64,000 nt of DNA from Poronia punctata (lineage: Eukaryota; Ascomycota; Sordariomycetes; Xylariales; Xylariaceae). The DNA lies in assembly GCA_022579005.1 (NCBI GenBank), contig MU401619.1, forward strand, positions 23,705-87,704. Direction: 5' to 3'. Positions 48,674-59,379 of the stretch are shown piece after piece. Position 1 is the stretch's first letter. Every line of letters starts with the position of its first letter. The notes beneath the pieces are model-generated. The model did not search any database and was not told the origin of the DNA. It saw only the letters and a program-made list of their open reading frames with translations. The position numbers and the translations under genes were made by a program.

Positions 48674-50931
48674 ATGAAGATCTTTGGAAAAGCGTCACCA
48701 GACTTTTATTTTCGTCGCATTCTCCTTGCATTCCGTGGTGCAATTATGTACCATGTATGCGCCCAATGTAAGCTGAGTCTGCCTTTGGGGATTGCGAGTG
48801 CAACCCCATCTAATCTGCCCCATCCGAGCCGAGTCGGCTGGCCGGCTCTTGGATTTGAGCAGAAGCGAGGGTCTCAGCGACATTGTGGGAGATGATATCT
48901 GTCGAAGCCTAGCCGGCTCGACACTCCGAGGATAACTATTGTGGACTACGGCCCCTTGTGCCGTAGGGCAATCACCCGGATTTGACATATCAGAGGAGAC
49001 CCAAGGGAATACTGCCGGACTCAAGAAGGAGGCATCCGCCAGGATTCCAGGGTACTGGACATCAATGTCATGCGACGGTGGTCCCAGTCCCTGTCTACCA
49101 GATGAGGAACCAGCGCGCCGCGATGGCGGCTGGATGAAGTCGTTGGTTATACTTGCAGCATTGCTTGCATATGTGACCCGGCGGAGGGTTATTGTTGATG
49201 TTGTTGTGAGTTGTGAGTTGTGAGTTGCGATTGAGATGTTGAGCTATTCGGACCCGTTGTGGATGCCCATCCCGGGCGGACCTATCTATGTTTTGGTTAT
49301 GTTGATATCGGCGTTGCGGTGGATGCCTTTTTGGTGGCTGTGAGAGCTACCCCTGCTCTCTCGCTTTGGATCCCTTTTGTTTACAGGCCGGCATGCAAAT
49401 GCACTGGACACGCCAACCTTCTTCTTTTATCATTCTTTTTTTTTAAAATATTCTTACAGTTTTTGATATCCTTTTGTTTGTGTTTTTGTTTCGGACGGAA
49501 TTTCTCTGGAATTCGGAATCGATTAGCTCTACTATTATCTGAATTATACTTAACCCGACGTTGCCTTTCCTAACGGCAGCCGTGCCTCGGCCGGATGCCT
49601 CTACCAGTAATTCGTTTCCGCCAAGCATCCCTAGCTATCCCTTTCGAAGCGCTGCTTCGCCGCGATCTCCTTTGGTTTTTAAACAGACTGTTTGGTTCTT
49701 TCCTCGGTGTCGATGGTCGCCGACCTAGACGACAGCGTAGTCATGGGTTTGTTCTGTACCCTGGAATATATCCCCTGTGAACCTCATGCCCACAGGACAG
49801 GTAGGACCGCTGCATATCTAACCTAGGAACTAGTAAAGACGTCGTCCTACTTCTGGTACATACCCTTCCCCCATGGTCCCTTTTAACCCATCCCCCAAGG
49901 TTGAGAGATGTATCCGGCTGGACCGCGGCGACCTTTGGCACGTGAGGTTGAGGCAGAGCTTTATCTTCATATCATATGTACCCGCAACCTCTATATCCTC
50001 TTATATTCCGCCGGATCCTCGCCACATCTCGGTCCTTCGTATACAGCTTGCCGCCGGCATGTTGAATCCAACTTCTGGTCTCAGGCAAGAATGCCAGACC
50101 GCCCTGTCTCCCGGGCCCCGTCATGATTCACCCCACCAACCAGGGCTAGGTAGGTTATGGCTGGCAATTATCTAAGGGAAGGATATCCTCTTTTAGCTGA
50201 TCTAAACCACGCTGCGTATTGTTTTCCTCTATTTCTTTGATTGCTGGGATGGTATATAGCAAGCGTAGGTAGGACTTTCAGAGGTTCGGAGTATATTGTC
50301 AAGGAAAAGGCATTACTTGGGGAAAAGGGAAAAACAAATCGCAGGCAAGAAATTCCTTTCCTTTGACACATAGATGATATAGATAAAGTAGATGTGAATT
50401 CTTCCCTCATGTTTATGATGAGGAATGTCCGTGTACGGAATAGACGACGAGCAACAAGTGTTACTACGTCGCCGTAGCTAGAGTAGGACAACCGGATCAA
50501 GATTAGTCTTCGGTGAGACAATCGGGTATGGAGATGATGTAATACCGTAGTGGTTATGTAGCTAAGCGGGCAGTTTTATCACATAGATACATACTGGCGG
50601 GTCCGGTTTATATCGTGTATATTAATCTACATGTGCAAGGATTCTTTCTCCGTGCCGCATGAAGGCCGAAAAGCGGCCACTTTCCCTGGTCGGAAAATTG
50701 TTCCAAACTTGTTTTTCCCACCTCAGATTTTTGTGACCGCTACTTCCGGTTGGTTTTCTGTTTGCCTTCATTTATCTGTTGTGCTAGGCGTGCCGGCGGT
50801 CGATTATTAAACGGCGGAAAGACACCGAGACAGAGGGTGCATTGGTGTATACCTAACCTAGGTATATGTCCGCGGGTGTGTTTGGGTGTACGTTCTGATT
50901 CGGTGCGGTCCGCTCCCGAGAACCGTCAGCC
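48674..50931. other. 2.3-kb intergenic region, no gene seen
   Basis: 3' UTR of the C2H2 gene and upstream region of the MFS transporter. A GTTGTGAGTTGTGAGTTGTGAG repeat lies at about 49200-49226 and a T-run at about 49436-49444. No credible gene. Confidence 0.55.
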
Positions 50932-52720
50932 ATGGCCAAGACACCGCTTCCGCTGTTACTAGATGCCTTCCGATGGTTCTACCGTGAATTCGGTCTCGCT
51001 TCGATCCATGCCACGGGCCGGGATGCTTACCTCATCATCTTGGCGAGGACATGTCGCATGTTTGCATATGGCACAAGTTCTTTGATACTGGGTAAGCTCC
51101 AATCAATCCTTTCTCCTTTTAAGCAGTTTATGTTAAAAGCTAAACTTACGAATGGTGAAGCCATATTCTTCTCGGCCCTTGATATCTCCGATCAACGAAT
51201 CGGTCTATTCATGACTCTGACCATGGTAGGGGATGTACTACTTGGTACGTCGCTTACTCTTGTGGCAGATCGCGTGGGTAGGAGACGGGTTATGATTGCG
51301 GGTTCGTTGCTCATGGTTTTGAGTGGGAGTATTTTTGCGCTTTGCGAAAACTATTGGGCGTTGCTTTTTGGGGCTGTTGTTGGCGTTATTTCGGCCACGG
51401 GAGGGGATTTTGGGCCCTTTCGGAGTATTGAGGAGTATGTCTTATCTTCTATCCCTATTCTTTCTTTCTCAAATCTCCTCTCCCCCCCTTTTCAACTTGA
51501 CAAGGAAGAAGAAGTTAAGCGTAGCATACAGGTCGATGCTCTCGCAGCTCACCACACCTGCCACACGATCCGACGTGCTCGCATGGCATGTCAGCACCCC
51601 TTTACTCGGCTCATCATTAGGTAGTGAAGTAGCCGGGAGGATTTTGCATTACCTGCACGACGGAAAGGGATGGACTGAAGTTGATGCGTATCATGCGATT
51701 TTCTGGATATACGCACTTATGGGCGTAATCAATCTGCTACTTGCCCTTCCTCTTACGAAAGCTTGTGAGTTGCGACAGGCAGATGTCGGATACGCACGGA
51801 TCTCCCAAGATGCGCGTTATATACCCGAACCAGAGCCACTTCATCATAATGAAGGGAAAGGAAAAGGAATGATGATGACATGGTTCAGCAATAACTTTGC
51901 CCTCATCTCATCCCAAACCCGCAAAACGATGTACACCCTATGGCTGCTCCTTGCGCTCGACTCCCTAGCAGATGGAATGGTGCCCTACTCACTAACAAAT
52001 TACTTCCTCGACACCACCTTCCACCCTTCGAAATCGGTCCTCGGCGACGTCACTTCTGCTTCGTACTTTCTCGGCGGAATAGGCGCCACCCTGGCCTCCC
52101 CCCTATCACGTCGAATAGGACTCGTGAATACGATGGTGTTTACGCATATCCCCTCCTCCCTTGCTGTCCTCCTCTTTCCTTTCCCGCCTTACTTCCCCTT
52201 TTGCGCATTGCTCCTCCTCGTCCGCGCTGCATTGAATAGTATGGATCAAGCGCCTCGCACAGCGCTCATAGCGGCAGTCGTGCGCGAGGACGAACGCACG
52301 GCTGTCATGGGTATCACTAGTGCCATTCGCAGTATCGCTGCCATGTTGGGCCCGCTGTTTACGGGATATCTAGCTGCTGGGAATAGGTTCTGGGTTGCGT
52401 TTGTGGTGGCGGGTTTGGCGAGGTTAGGGTATGATTTGGGGTTGTATGCGCTTTTTGTTAATATTCGGTTATATCAACACGAGCAGCAGCACACGGAAGG
52501 GGATGATGATGACGAGGATGTGGAGTTGGGGAGCTTCCTTACTGATAGTGAGGATGATGGGCATGAAAGTACGTCGAAGACCGGGGGGACGAAAGAAACA
52601 AGGGATGGGAATGGCAATGGGAGGTTGTTGTCCCCTCCGCATTCACGGGTTTTGTTTGATGTGGAGAATCATCGGGAAAGGAGTAGGAGTAGGAGTCCTT
52701 ACCGTGCAGTAGATATGTAA
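50932..52720 (+). CDS. Major facilitator superfamily transporter
   Basis: Exons 50932-51091, 51161-51434 and 51532-52720 give a 540-aa membrane protein with about 12 predicted helices. The MFS signature between helices 2 and 3 is present (LVADRVGRRRVMIAG). Other conserved text: SSLILAIFFSALDISDQRIGLFMT across intron 1 and FGPFRSIEESMLSQLTTPATR across intron 2, followed by LGSSLGSEVAGRI. A cytosolic loop around residues 300-330 is charged. The C-tail is acidic, then ends in RSRSRSPYR. Intron 1 is 69 bp and has no in-frame stop, so retained transcripts would code a version with 23 extra residues in helix 2. The subgroup resembles uncharacterised fungal MFS proteins near drug/sugar permeases; substrate unknown. 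Confidence 0.88.
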
Positions 52721-53119
52721 ATTTATGCTTTATATTGCTTACAGGTAGCTAGCCAATATGTTTGATTTACACGAGGCCTACGATAGCAGTTGAGACGAAA
52801 TCCTATTTCTTAATGGACCACACCTGACTACAACGGCCCAGACCGGCCCGTACGGTGCTATCTAACCAGGATTTTAGAATCGGCAGGCATACGCCACCCC
52901 TCCTCGTTGGTTGACCTGGTAGCACAAGGTAGAGATCTTGCGAAGAGCCTTTTGACAGTATGATGGGAAACATATAAATGCCCCGCTACAGTGCACATCA
53001 TTTAGTGGGTATAAGAACAATTATATCAACTTGATATATCATAATATAGACAGCTTGCTGCATTACATGAAACCTGATACCGTCTGCTCAGCGCATTAGC
53101 TGATGCCGATGCCATTTGG
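52721..53119. other. Convergent 3' spacer
   Basis: 399 bases between the stop codons of the MFS and Pth11-like genes; AT-rich near 53010-53060. Nothing else is seen. Confidence 0.6.
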
Positions 53120-54621
53120 TCAAACTCTGCTTCTCATACTGATGAGCTCGGAGTTGCCACCATCGTAGTAATGGCCTGAATAATCCATACTTCTATCAGT
53201 AGCCCCATCTGGAAGCGAGTGTGCGTCACCTGGGTTCTGGCTAGACTTGGTGCCAACCAACCTAGAGAAGGACCCGTTGGAAGTAAATGAACGAAGCTTA
53301 TGGATGACGGGTGCAAGTGATATCTTGTCAAACACCCAGGCGCTACGTGGTAGACAAGCCACCAAGAAGCCGGTGCCGATTTCGATGTAAGTCCAGAAGA
53401 GGACGATAGAAACGATGGCTAAGCAAGTCATCAGTGGTGATATCCTGTGGTTGGTGGGATACTATCATACCTTCTTGGTCGGCTATCGACAGATCTGTCG
53501 CCAAAATCGTGATGACAGGATGGGTAATGTCCTGTATCTTGATCTGAAGCCACGGAATAAATCGCAACAGACCAGCGATAACGGCACTCGTCAATAGTCA
53601 GTAAGTGCACCCAATGAAACAGGAACTATACTCACAAGCCACTTCCCAGGAAGACAAGTGAAGCCTGCACTTTTCGCTTGAGTTTCATGTTCAAGGTCCG
53701 GATCTACTACAGGGTTAGAAAGTGCTCTGTGGGAGAGTAACTGATTATATAGGATCGTACCATCAAGAGGGGCTCGATAAAGATGGCCAGGTCCAAGAAC
53801 CAGCTGAAGGCCGCCCCGCCAGTCTGAAGTCCAAATGTGTCCACGCATTGAGTGCGTAGCGACGTAACACTGGCCCAACTTGCCTCAGGATGTGATCCAC
53901 AGGCCAAGATCTCGAAAAAGAAGAAGACAATCGTCCATAGCAAAACCAGCACGATGAGTGTCCAGTTGGTATAGTCAAAGACAGTCCAATATGATCGCCC
54001 TATCGATATAGCAAAAGGGAGATGAGTGAGTACCGGTGTCCGCAAGCCCACAAGTAGCTTCGTAATGTTACATACCTCTGAACAAGACGCGAAAGAAACA
54101 CAGAATCGTGGTCTTAATAGATCCTATCGCCAACACATGGCCAATCCAGAAGGCATACTCGAACTGGGAAATCGCATCAGTATTTCGAGTGAAAGAATCA
54201 TCCAGTGTCATTTATGGAGGAACAATTAACCTTTCCGAGCCTGACCTGCTGAGCTTCAGTAATAGCGGGTAGGGAATGTCCGCCGATGATGTTAAGTTGC
54301 GCTCCTGATACTCTGTAGATGAGTACAGCCGTCCAAACTCAGTCCTCTTGGGTAGTCCGCACCTATGACAATGGCAACACCTGTGGCGATATTAAGAAAC
54401 TAGAGGCTACATCAGGTCCCCATCCAGATATGATTGTTTACCAGAAAGCTTCGACGTACAGCGGCAGGCAGAATTAAGATATCATCGATCGCCATGTTTC
54501 TTGGCTGGTGCCGCCACGCATAAAATCGTGCCGTGAGAGCTATCACGGCAAGCAGAGGAAATAACAGCCCGATGGCCGTCATGCTAGGCTTATTCACGTA
54601 AGTAAAAGTACTGAATTCCAT
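53120..54621 (-). CDS. Pth11-like seven-helix receptor (fungal rhodopsin-domain protein)
   Basis: Eight exons: 54621-54460, 54399-54363, 54304-54231, 54163-54076, 53999-53761, 53703-53636, 53586-53471 and 53418-53120, total 360 aa, phases all consistent. Membrane segments begin with IGLLFPLLAVIALTARFY; then DDILILPAAFLNIATGVAIVIGAQ, FEYAFWIGHVLAIGSIK, TNWTLIVLVLLWTIVFFFFEILACGS, and a cysteine-containing loop (LRTQCVDTFGLQ) before the fifth helix. GGHSLPAITEAQQVRLGKFEY and GRSYWTVFDYTNW match the fungal rhodopsin-domain family that includes Pth11, a class of plasma-membrane receptors used in surface and host sensing in Magnaporthe. The C-tail of ~65 residues is soluble and Ser-rich. The ligand is unknown. 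Exon 2 (37 bp) was placed by frame and helix continuity and is the least sure part. Confidence 0.85.
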
Positions 54622-55769
54622 TATGGTGTAAGTCTGCGGCGATCTAAGTTTGACGTAGAGGGAATATGTCTGTAGGAGAGCCAAATGCGCCCTGGGGAAA
54701 CGCAAGGCAACGGGTATAGAATAAAACAGTAGTGGAGGTTTCTGAACACGCTTATAGAGCTGGGCCGAAGAGTAGCTTGAAAAGTGAAAATTCGATTTAA
54801 AGTGAGTGGCATGGAGGTTGGCATGGCTGGCGGCAGAAAAGAGACTCGCACTTCGACATCCTAGCCTTACCTAGGTACCTACAGTTCACCAAATCCGTTC
54901 ACTATTCTATATTAAGCACGAAAATATCGAGGGCATCACTTTCCGGTCTAGTTGACCCCATGAATGTGGCGTTTTCTCAGTGACCGTTTGGTCCTTGGAG
55001 TAACCATGCATACTCGAGGGAACCGACGTCGCATCGGTAGGGCATGTACCCACGCGGCACGCTTATAACGTAACCAACAGACTCCTGGACGATTTGCTAT
55101 TGGTAGCCGACACCAACAGCACCAATACTGGCAATCAAGAAGGCCGGTACGGTATGCATGCACATGCATAGCACGAGTTGATACAACTAGCATAAAAGGA
55201 CATGCATGATGTACCTATCTCATGGGCCATAGCCGCCACTCCACATGATTTTGTCTAACTGTCTTTACCGACCTGTCACAAGCGTACTGCACATAATGGG
55301 TTCAGCCAGTAGTGTGGCCGAGATCGCGCCCTCCTTGTCACGGCATGCCTTTTCTCCTCCATGTATTAATTTTAATTTTTGCTTGGTAACACGCGCTCGG
55401 GCGCATGAACCCTCTATGGCAGTGTTACGCAAGCTATATCGCCTATCGCGTTTTCTGAACGTTATGTTGACCACTGAATGCTACCACTCGAATCGTATAT
55501 TGAAAACAGGAAGTTTATTTCATCAGCTATGGGCATCAATGCGACTGTGTAGAGCCAAACTCACGATGCGCACAGTACGATATTCCACCCGTCCCAACCT
55601 GAATCTTGGTCTAGTACCTATGTATACCCATATCGAAGGAGGAAAACAAAAGCCCGAATGTTACGATTTGATTTCATGGGAAGAGCATAGACAATTATTT
55701 AAATGATACCATCATACTGTTATTATCTCCAGACGTGAACTCTCCCAAGTGGACTTAGAGGCTTGCTGA
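54622..55769. other. Intergenic, no gene seen
   Basis: Promoter of the receptor gene and 3' region of the monooxygenase gene. The 153-residue open frame at 55245-55706 on the plus strand has no family resemblance and I do not call it. A CTTACCTAGGTACCTAC palindromic patch lies near 54868-54884. Confidence 0.55.
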
Positions 55770-57044
55770 CTAGGCCGAGCTAGCCAACTCGTCAAGCATT
55801 TTCTGAATCGCTTCATTACGATGCTCCAGCATATCAATGTCAAGAATAAAGTCCCATCTTGGCAGTAAATTCCCAGAGAGTTTCATCTCCATCCCTGTCT
55901 GCCTGCCCTTGCCAATGAGCATCATCCCAGTGGTAAGACTGGACTCGACAATGCGCTGCGTGCGGGGCCGCCGAACGTGATCGTAGGCCCTCAGGGCGGC
56001 TTGAGCCTCCTTAGGCGATGTTGCACGTCCAAGTAACGTTGATAGAACAAGACTATCCTCGAGGGACATGCCGCCACCAGAACCGTGCCAAGGGGTTGTA
56101 GCGTGTGCGGCGTCCCCCATGACACAAACTGGTCCGGAAGTATAGGTGCGGGCTGGCGGATGCTCCCATAGATACATGGCATGCTGTTCCGGTTCTTGGC
56201 AGATTAGCCCATCGACAGCCTGGCGGAGAGCTTTCGGCCAATTGATATATAGTTCCTTAATTTCGTCGGCACTAACAGTTCGACGCCACTGATCGGGCGA
56301 TTGAGGCCCTTCATCGGCCGAGGCGATGACAAACTGAACCAACTGACCGTCACTCAGAACATTGTGCAGGATGTAGGACCCCTCGCCGACCCATGAATAC
56401 TCGCGAGCATCATCTGCATCTACGAGTTCTTGACCCATAATAGCACGAGCCTTTTCGTATGGCTGAAGTGTCATCACAAGCCATACACCCGTGTTTCTTG
56501 GTTGAGCTGCAGGATCATCTTTGCCGAGCACATGTTGTCGCACAACACTATGAACGCCATCGGCTCCGACAAGGATGTCGCACTCGTGGCTAGTCCCATC
56601 GGCAAAGCGTAGGGTGACAGAACCGTCAGGGTTCCGGTCGATTTGCTCTAGCTTCTTGGAGGCGTGCATACGATCTGCGGGGACACCAGCGAGTAGTTGC
56701 TGCAAGTACGCGGCGCGGTGGATAATGCTCGTGAGACGCTTTCCGGAGCTGTTGTCAACTTCATTGATGACTTGTCCCTGGCCCTCGCCCTCGGCTATCA
56801 TGAAACGCACACCTTTCATCGGGACAGCTCCGGCACGCTGCAGGAGTTGAGGTGCCGGCGGGCCGAGAAGATCAAGTGCTGCCTGCGCATTGCGAGTTAT
56901 GCCTATAGCCAAACCGCTTTCTTTGAAGGCAGGGGCAGACTCGAAAATATGGACGTCGAGATGGGGGTATTGGAGAAGAGCTTGCATCAAGGACGCGCCG
57001 GCGAGGCCGCCACCTGAAATCGCGATACGAATGGATTGAGACAT
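55770..57044 (-). CDS. FAD-dependent monooxygenase, salicylate hydroxylase type
   Basis: Intron-less 424-aa class A flavoprotein monooxygenase. The Rossmann FAD motif is at the N-terminus (SGGGLAGASL, G11-x-G13-x2-G16), with the acidic end of the second strand in HIFESAP. The DG motif that touches FAD and NADPH is at LVGADGVHSVVR (D162-G163). The GD motif is at VCVMGDAAHATTPWHGSGGG (G310-D311), followed by MSLEDS. It is shorter than the two-domain phenol hydroxylases and has no membrane anchor, unlike many secondary-metabolite epoxidases. Family enzymes hydroxylate aromatic acids such as salicylate using NAD(P)H and O2; the exact substrate is unknown. It is the gene next to the repeat peptide precursor, on the same strand 1.6 kb away, but a functional tie is only speculation. 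Confidence 0.88.
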   Translation of the reverse strand: MSQSIRIAISGGGLAGASLMQALLQYPHLDVHIFESAPAFKESGLAIGITRNAQAALDLLGPPAPQLLQRAGAVPMKGVRFMIAEGEGQGQVINEVDNSSGKRLTSIIHRAAYLQQLLAGVPADRMHASKKLEQIDRNPDGSVTLRFADGTSHECDILVGADGVHSVVRQHVLGKDDPAAQPRNTGVWLVMTLQPYEKARAIMGQELVDADDAREYSWVGEGSYILHNVLSDGQLVQFVIASADEGPQSPDQWRRTVSADEIKELYINWPKALRQAVDGLICQEPEQHAMYLWEHPPARTYTSGPVCVMGDAAHATTPWHGSGGGMSLEDSLVLSTLLGRATSPKEAQAALRAYDHVRRPRTQRIVESSLTTGMMLIGKGRQTGMEMKLSGNLLPRWDFILDIDMLEHRNEAIQKMLDELASSA

Positions 57045-58588
57045 AATAGTACGAAGGGCTCAGGAATAATGTCAGTCGGGATTTGAAGCAGTGTCGCTCT
57101 CAATACTGAAGAGAGTTGGGGAAGACACTACAGATATCTTTATGAGCAATCAAGGTCAGAGTAGAAATTAGACGATAGTTCGGAGAGTTGGGGCAGACAG
57201 TGGTTTTCCTTACTTTGGGGGGGGCGGTTGGTTTCATAGGACATGTAACCCTCCACTTCTCGATGTTAATAATACCATATCCCTCGCCGTGCCACGATCC
57301 CCATCACCTGTTGCTTCATCCATGACGCAGTCCCACAGGTTCGCATAGCCCAGGCAATCAGGCTGTCGTGAGTCGTGACCTTGAGTGGCGTCTGAACAAT
57401 CAATGTGGTGGGCATGGCAAAGATACCTAGACTACATGTAATTTCATTGAGTTGATTGTGCAAAGGTCACCTTGGCGTGTCCGGGCTTCCGTGGAGTCCT
57501 GACAGGGGAAGATGGGGAAGATCGCTGCCGGAAAGGATCCCGAAGAAGAACGTTCGTAAACGAGGCACATAGGTACCTCAATAACTACAGGGATGTACAA
57601 ATGCAGATATTTAGAACCGACCTACATATAACATAACATCTTTGAGAGAGGCAAGCCGATAAAACTAACGGTATTCTCTAGTCCGTGATGACCACAAACT
57701 GGGGTTTTCTCCTTTTCCAAGCTCCAACTTGCATGATGAGTTTGGGGGCGGGTAACATGATACCGCCTACCTCGGCGTGTTACCGTAGGTAAATACCTAT
57801 AGGTAAGCGTAGGGTGGTAAATTATATGTATTGCGCCTCAAAGCCTGCTTGAGGGGCCAAATGAATACATAGGGGCAGCATGGGTCGCGCTACTACCCTG
57901 GTACGTTGCAATAGCAATTATGCCGTATCCTTCTACAGAGTCTAAATGAGAGTAAGAGCAGGGAAACTGACAGTATCTACCTACTCGTAAGGTGTTACAG
58001 CTTGGAATGCCGCCAATGTATGACGCGACGCTCTTGTCACTCCTGTGTAAAATTGGGAGGTAGCGTGCTGATATTGACAACAACCCTGCTATTCCCCTTT
58101 TAATCCCCGGACCCGGCGGACCGCACAGTAGTACCGTGCATGATGCCCGGGCCCCGTATTTCCCAGCCCTAGTCTACAGGCTACTTCCACCCCATCGCAC
58201 AAACACTACCAGGCAAAGCGAAGCGGTCACTCCCCAGAGAGATCCTATGAGTACAACCCGCCAAGGGAAAGAGATATCATCCGCTCCGGCGTAATTTACC
58301 GAAATATCATGTAACTAACGCCTTGAGTATACTCAATCAATTGAAGGCATTTGATGCATTTAACATGAATCGGGGGATAAGTCAATTTAAATCGGCCTGT
58401 CTAGCAGATGAGATATTTTGACTCTATGTCGAATCCGACCACACAAATGAGAAAAGTAGATAGCTCCACGAGGCCACCGTTCTTCCGTGGCAAGTTGCTC
58501 AACAGTAGTTCCCACAACGTGAAATCATGATTCATAGCCGCCAAGGTACATATCCAGGGTGATTGATAAACAGGCCTTGGTCTACAAA
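57045..58588. other. Intergenic region between monooxygenase and peptide genes
   Basis: About 1.5 kb without a credible gene; I looked for UstYa-like (DUF3328) frames with HxxHC-type motifs and saw none. A G-run (57217-57226) and one TACTCGTA octamer (57982) are present. Confidence 0.55.
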
Positions 58589-58772
58589 GCGAAATCAGGG
58601 TCGAACTCGGTAAGTCCCATCACGTTTGAGCTTGAGGGCGAAATCAGGGTCGAACTCGGTAAGTCCCATCACGTTTGAGCTTGAGGGCGAAATCAGGGTC
58701 GAACTCGGTAGTCCCATCGCGCTTGAGCTTGAGGGCGAAGTCCGGATCGAACTCGGTGGTGCCATCCCGGCG
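58589..58772 (-). repeat. Tandem 48/49-bp repeats of the peptide gene
   Basis: Four direct copies start at 58589, 58638, 58687 and 58735. Read on the minus strand, copies one and two are 48 bp and in frame; copies three and four are identical to each other where they overlap and carry one extra T after GATGGGACT, making the unit 49 bp. The first copy is the most diverged at silent positions. The array ends at a TAG (58586-58584 region) that would close the reading frame of an undamaged fourth copy after DFAL. Confidence 0.92.
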
Positions 58773-58932
58773 CTGGACCGCCCTCCCAGGCTTGGGTCGG
58801 CCTGAGAAGGAATGAGTTAATGAACATTCTGCAATAAGATAAGAGTTTCGAGTAATATAAGTACGTACCGAGGCCAGACGGCAGAGCTATGGTAGCAACC
58901 GCGTATAGAAGAGTGAGAAGTACGGCTCTCAT
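58644..58932 (-). CDS. Small secreted repeat peptide precursor with Kex2 sites
   Basis: Two exons, 58932-58869 and 58801-58644, give 73 aa. Residues 1-17 (MRAVLLTLLYAVATIAL) form a clear signal peptide. A short pro-segment ends in Arg-Arg (VQRR), then come two identical 16-residue units, DGTTEFDPDFALKLKR, each ending in the Kex2 site Lys-Arg; the third unit starts DGT and then runs out of frame (YRVRP, stop). Kex2 and carboxypeptidase trimming would release the acidic 14-mer DGTTEFDPDFALKL. The layout is that of fungal Kex2-processed repeat proteins, alpha-pheromone precursors and dikaritin-type RiPP precursors. The core lacks Trp/Cys pairs of known pheromones and lacks tyrosine common in dikaritins, so it fits neither well. 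The 67-bp intron has GTACGT and CTCAG ends. The start ATG at 58932 is the only one preceding the signal sequence. Confidence 0.78.
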
Positions 58933-59379
58933 GTTGAAGCGATGCAAACGAAGTTGGAGTTGAGACTCTGTAGATAGACTGAGTTGGAAATAGTACGGGA
59001 CGAAAAATTATAAGAGAGCTGCGTTCTTTCCTCGGAGTAATATCGTGTTAACTCGAACCTTATTATCTTATACCGCGGCTTTGAGAACCTTGGCAACCGT
59101 TACTAGGTTTATAGTATATAAATGGTAAATGCGCATGTAGAGCGAAGTCCTTCTTTACAACCCAGAGGTTTGCGTGGGTGGCTTAACATTCACTATTTCT
59201 ATCTATGCAACCCACCTCTCGAAGTTTTTATCATATGAGTGTGGCAAACAATAATCATACGCGACAAGCGACTAAGTCAAACACCGTGAGCGTCCCTTCT
59301 AGGCGCAATAGGCTAGGGAATTGTGTTTGCATATTACAGTTGTATTAGTGGTTTTATGTCACACGGGACGTTTAGGTAA
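58933..59379. other. Promoter of the peptide gene and transition to AT-rich DNA
   Basis: Roughly normal base composition up to about 59380. I see no gene. The word TGTCACACGGGACG at 59357 could be the outer end of a long terminal repeat, because it starts with TG and marks the composition change. Confidence 0.5.

Noticed and set aside
55245..55706. 153-codon plus-strand frame
   Set aside because: No homology, domain or plausible promoter; overlaps the 3' flank of the monooxygenase.
57045..58588. UstYa/DUF3328 gene expected in a dikaritin cluster
   Set aside because: No frame with the required histidine-cysteine motifs was seen here or elsewhere in the window.
58644..58932. Classifying the repeat peptide as an alpha-pheromone
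   Set aside because: Known ascomycete alpha-pheromone cores are Trp/Cys-rich; this core is acidic with neither residue.
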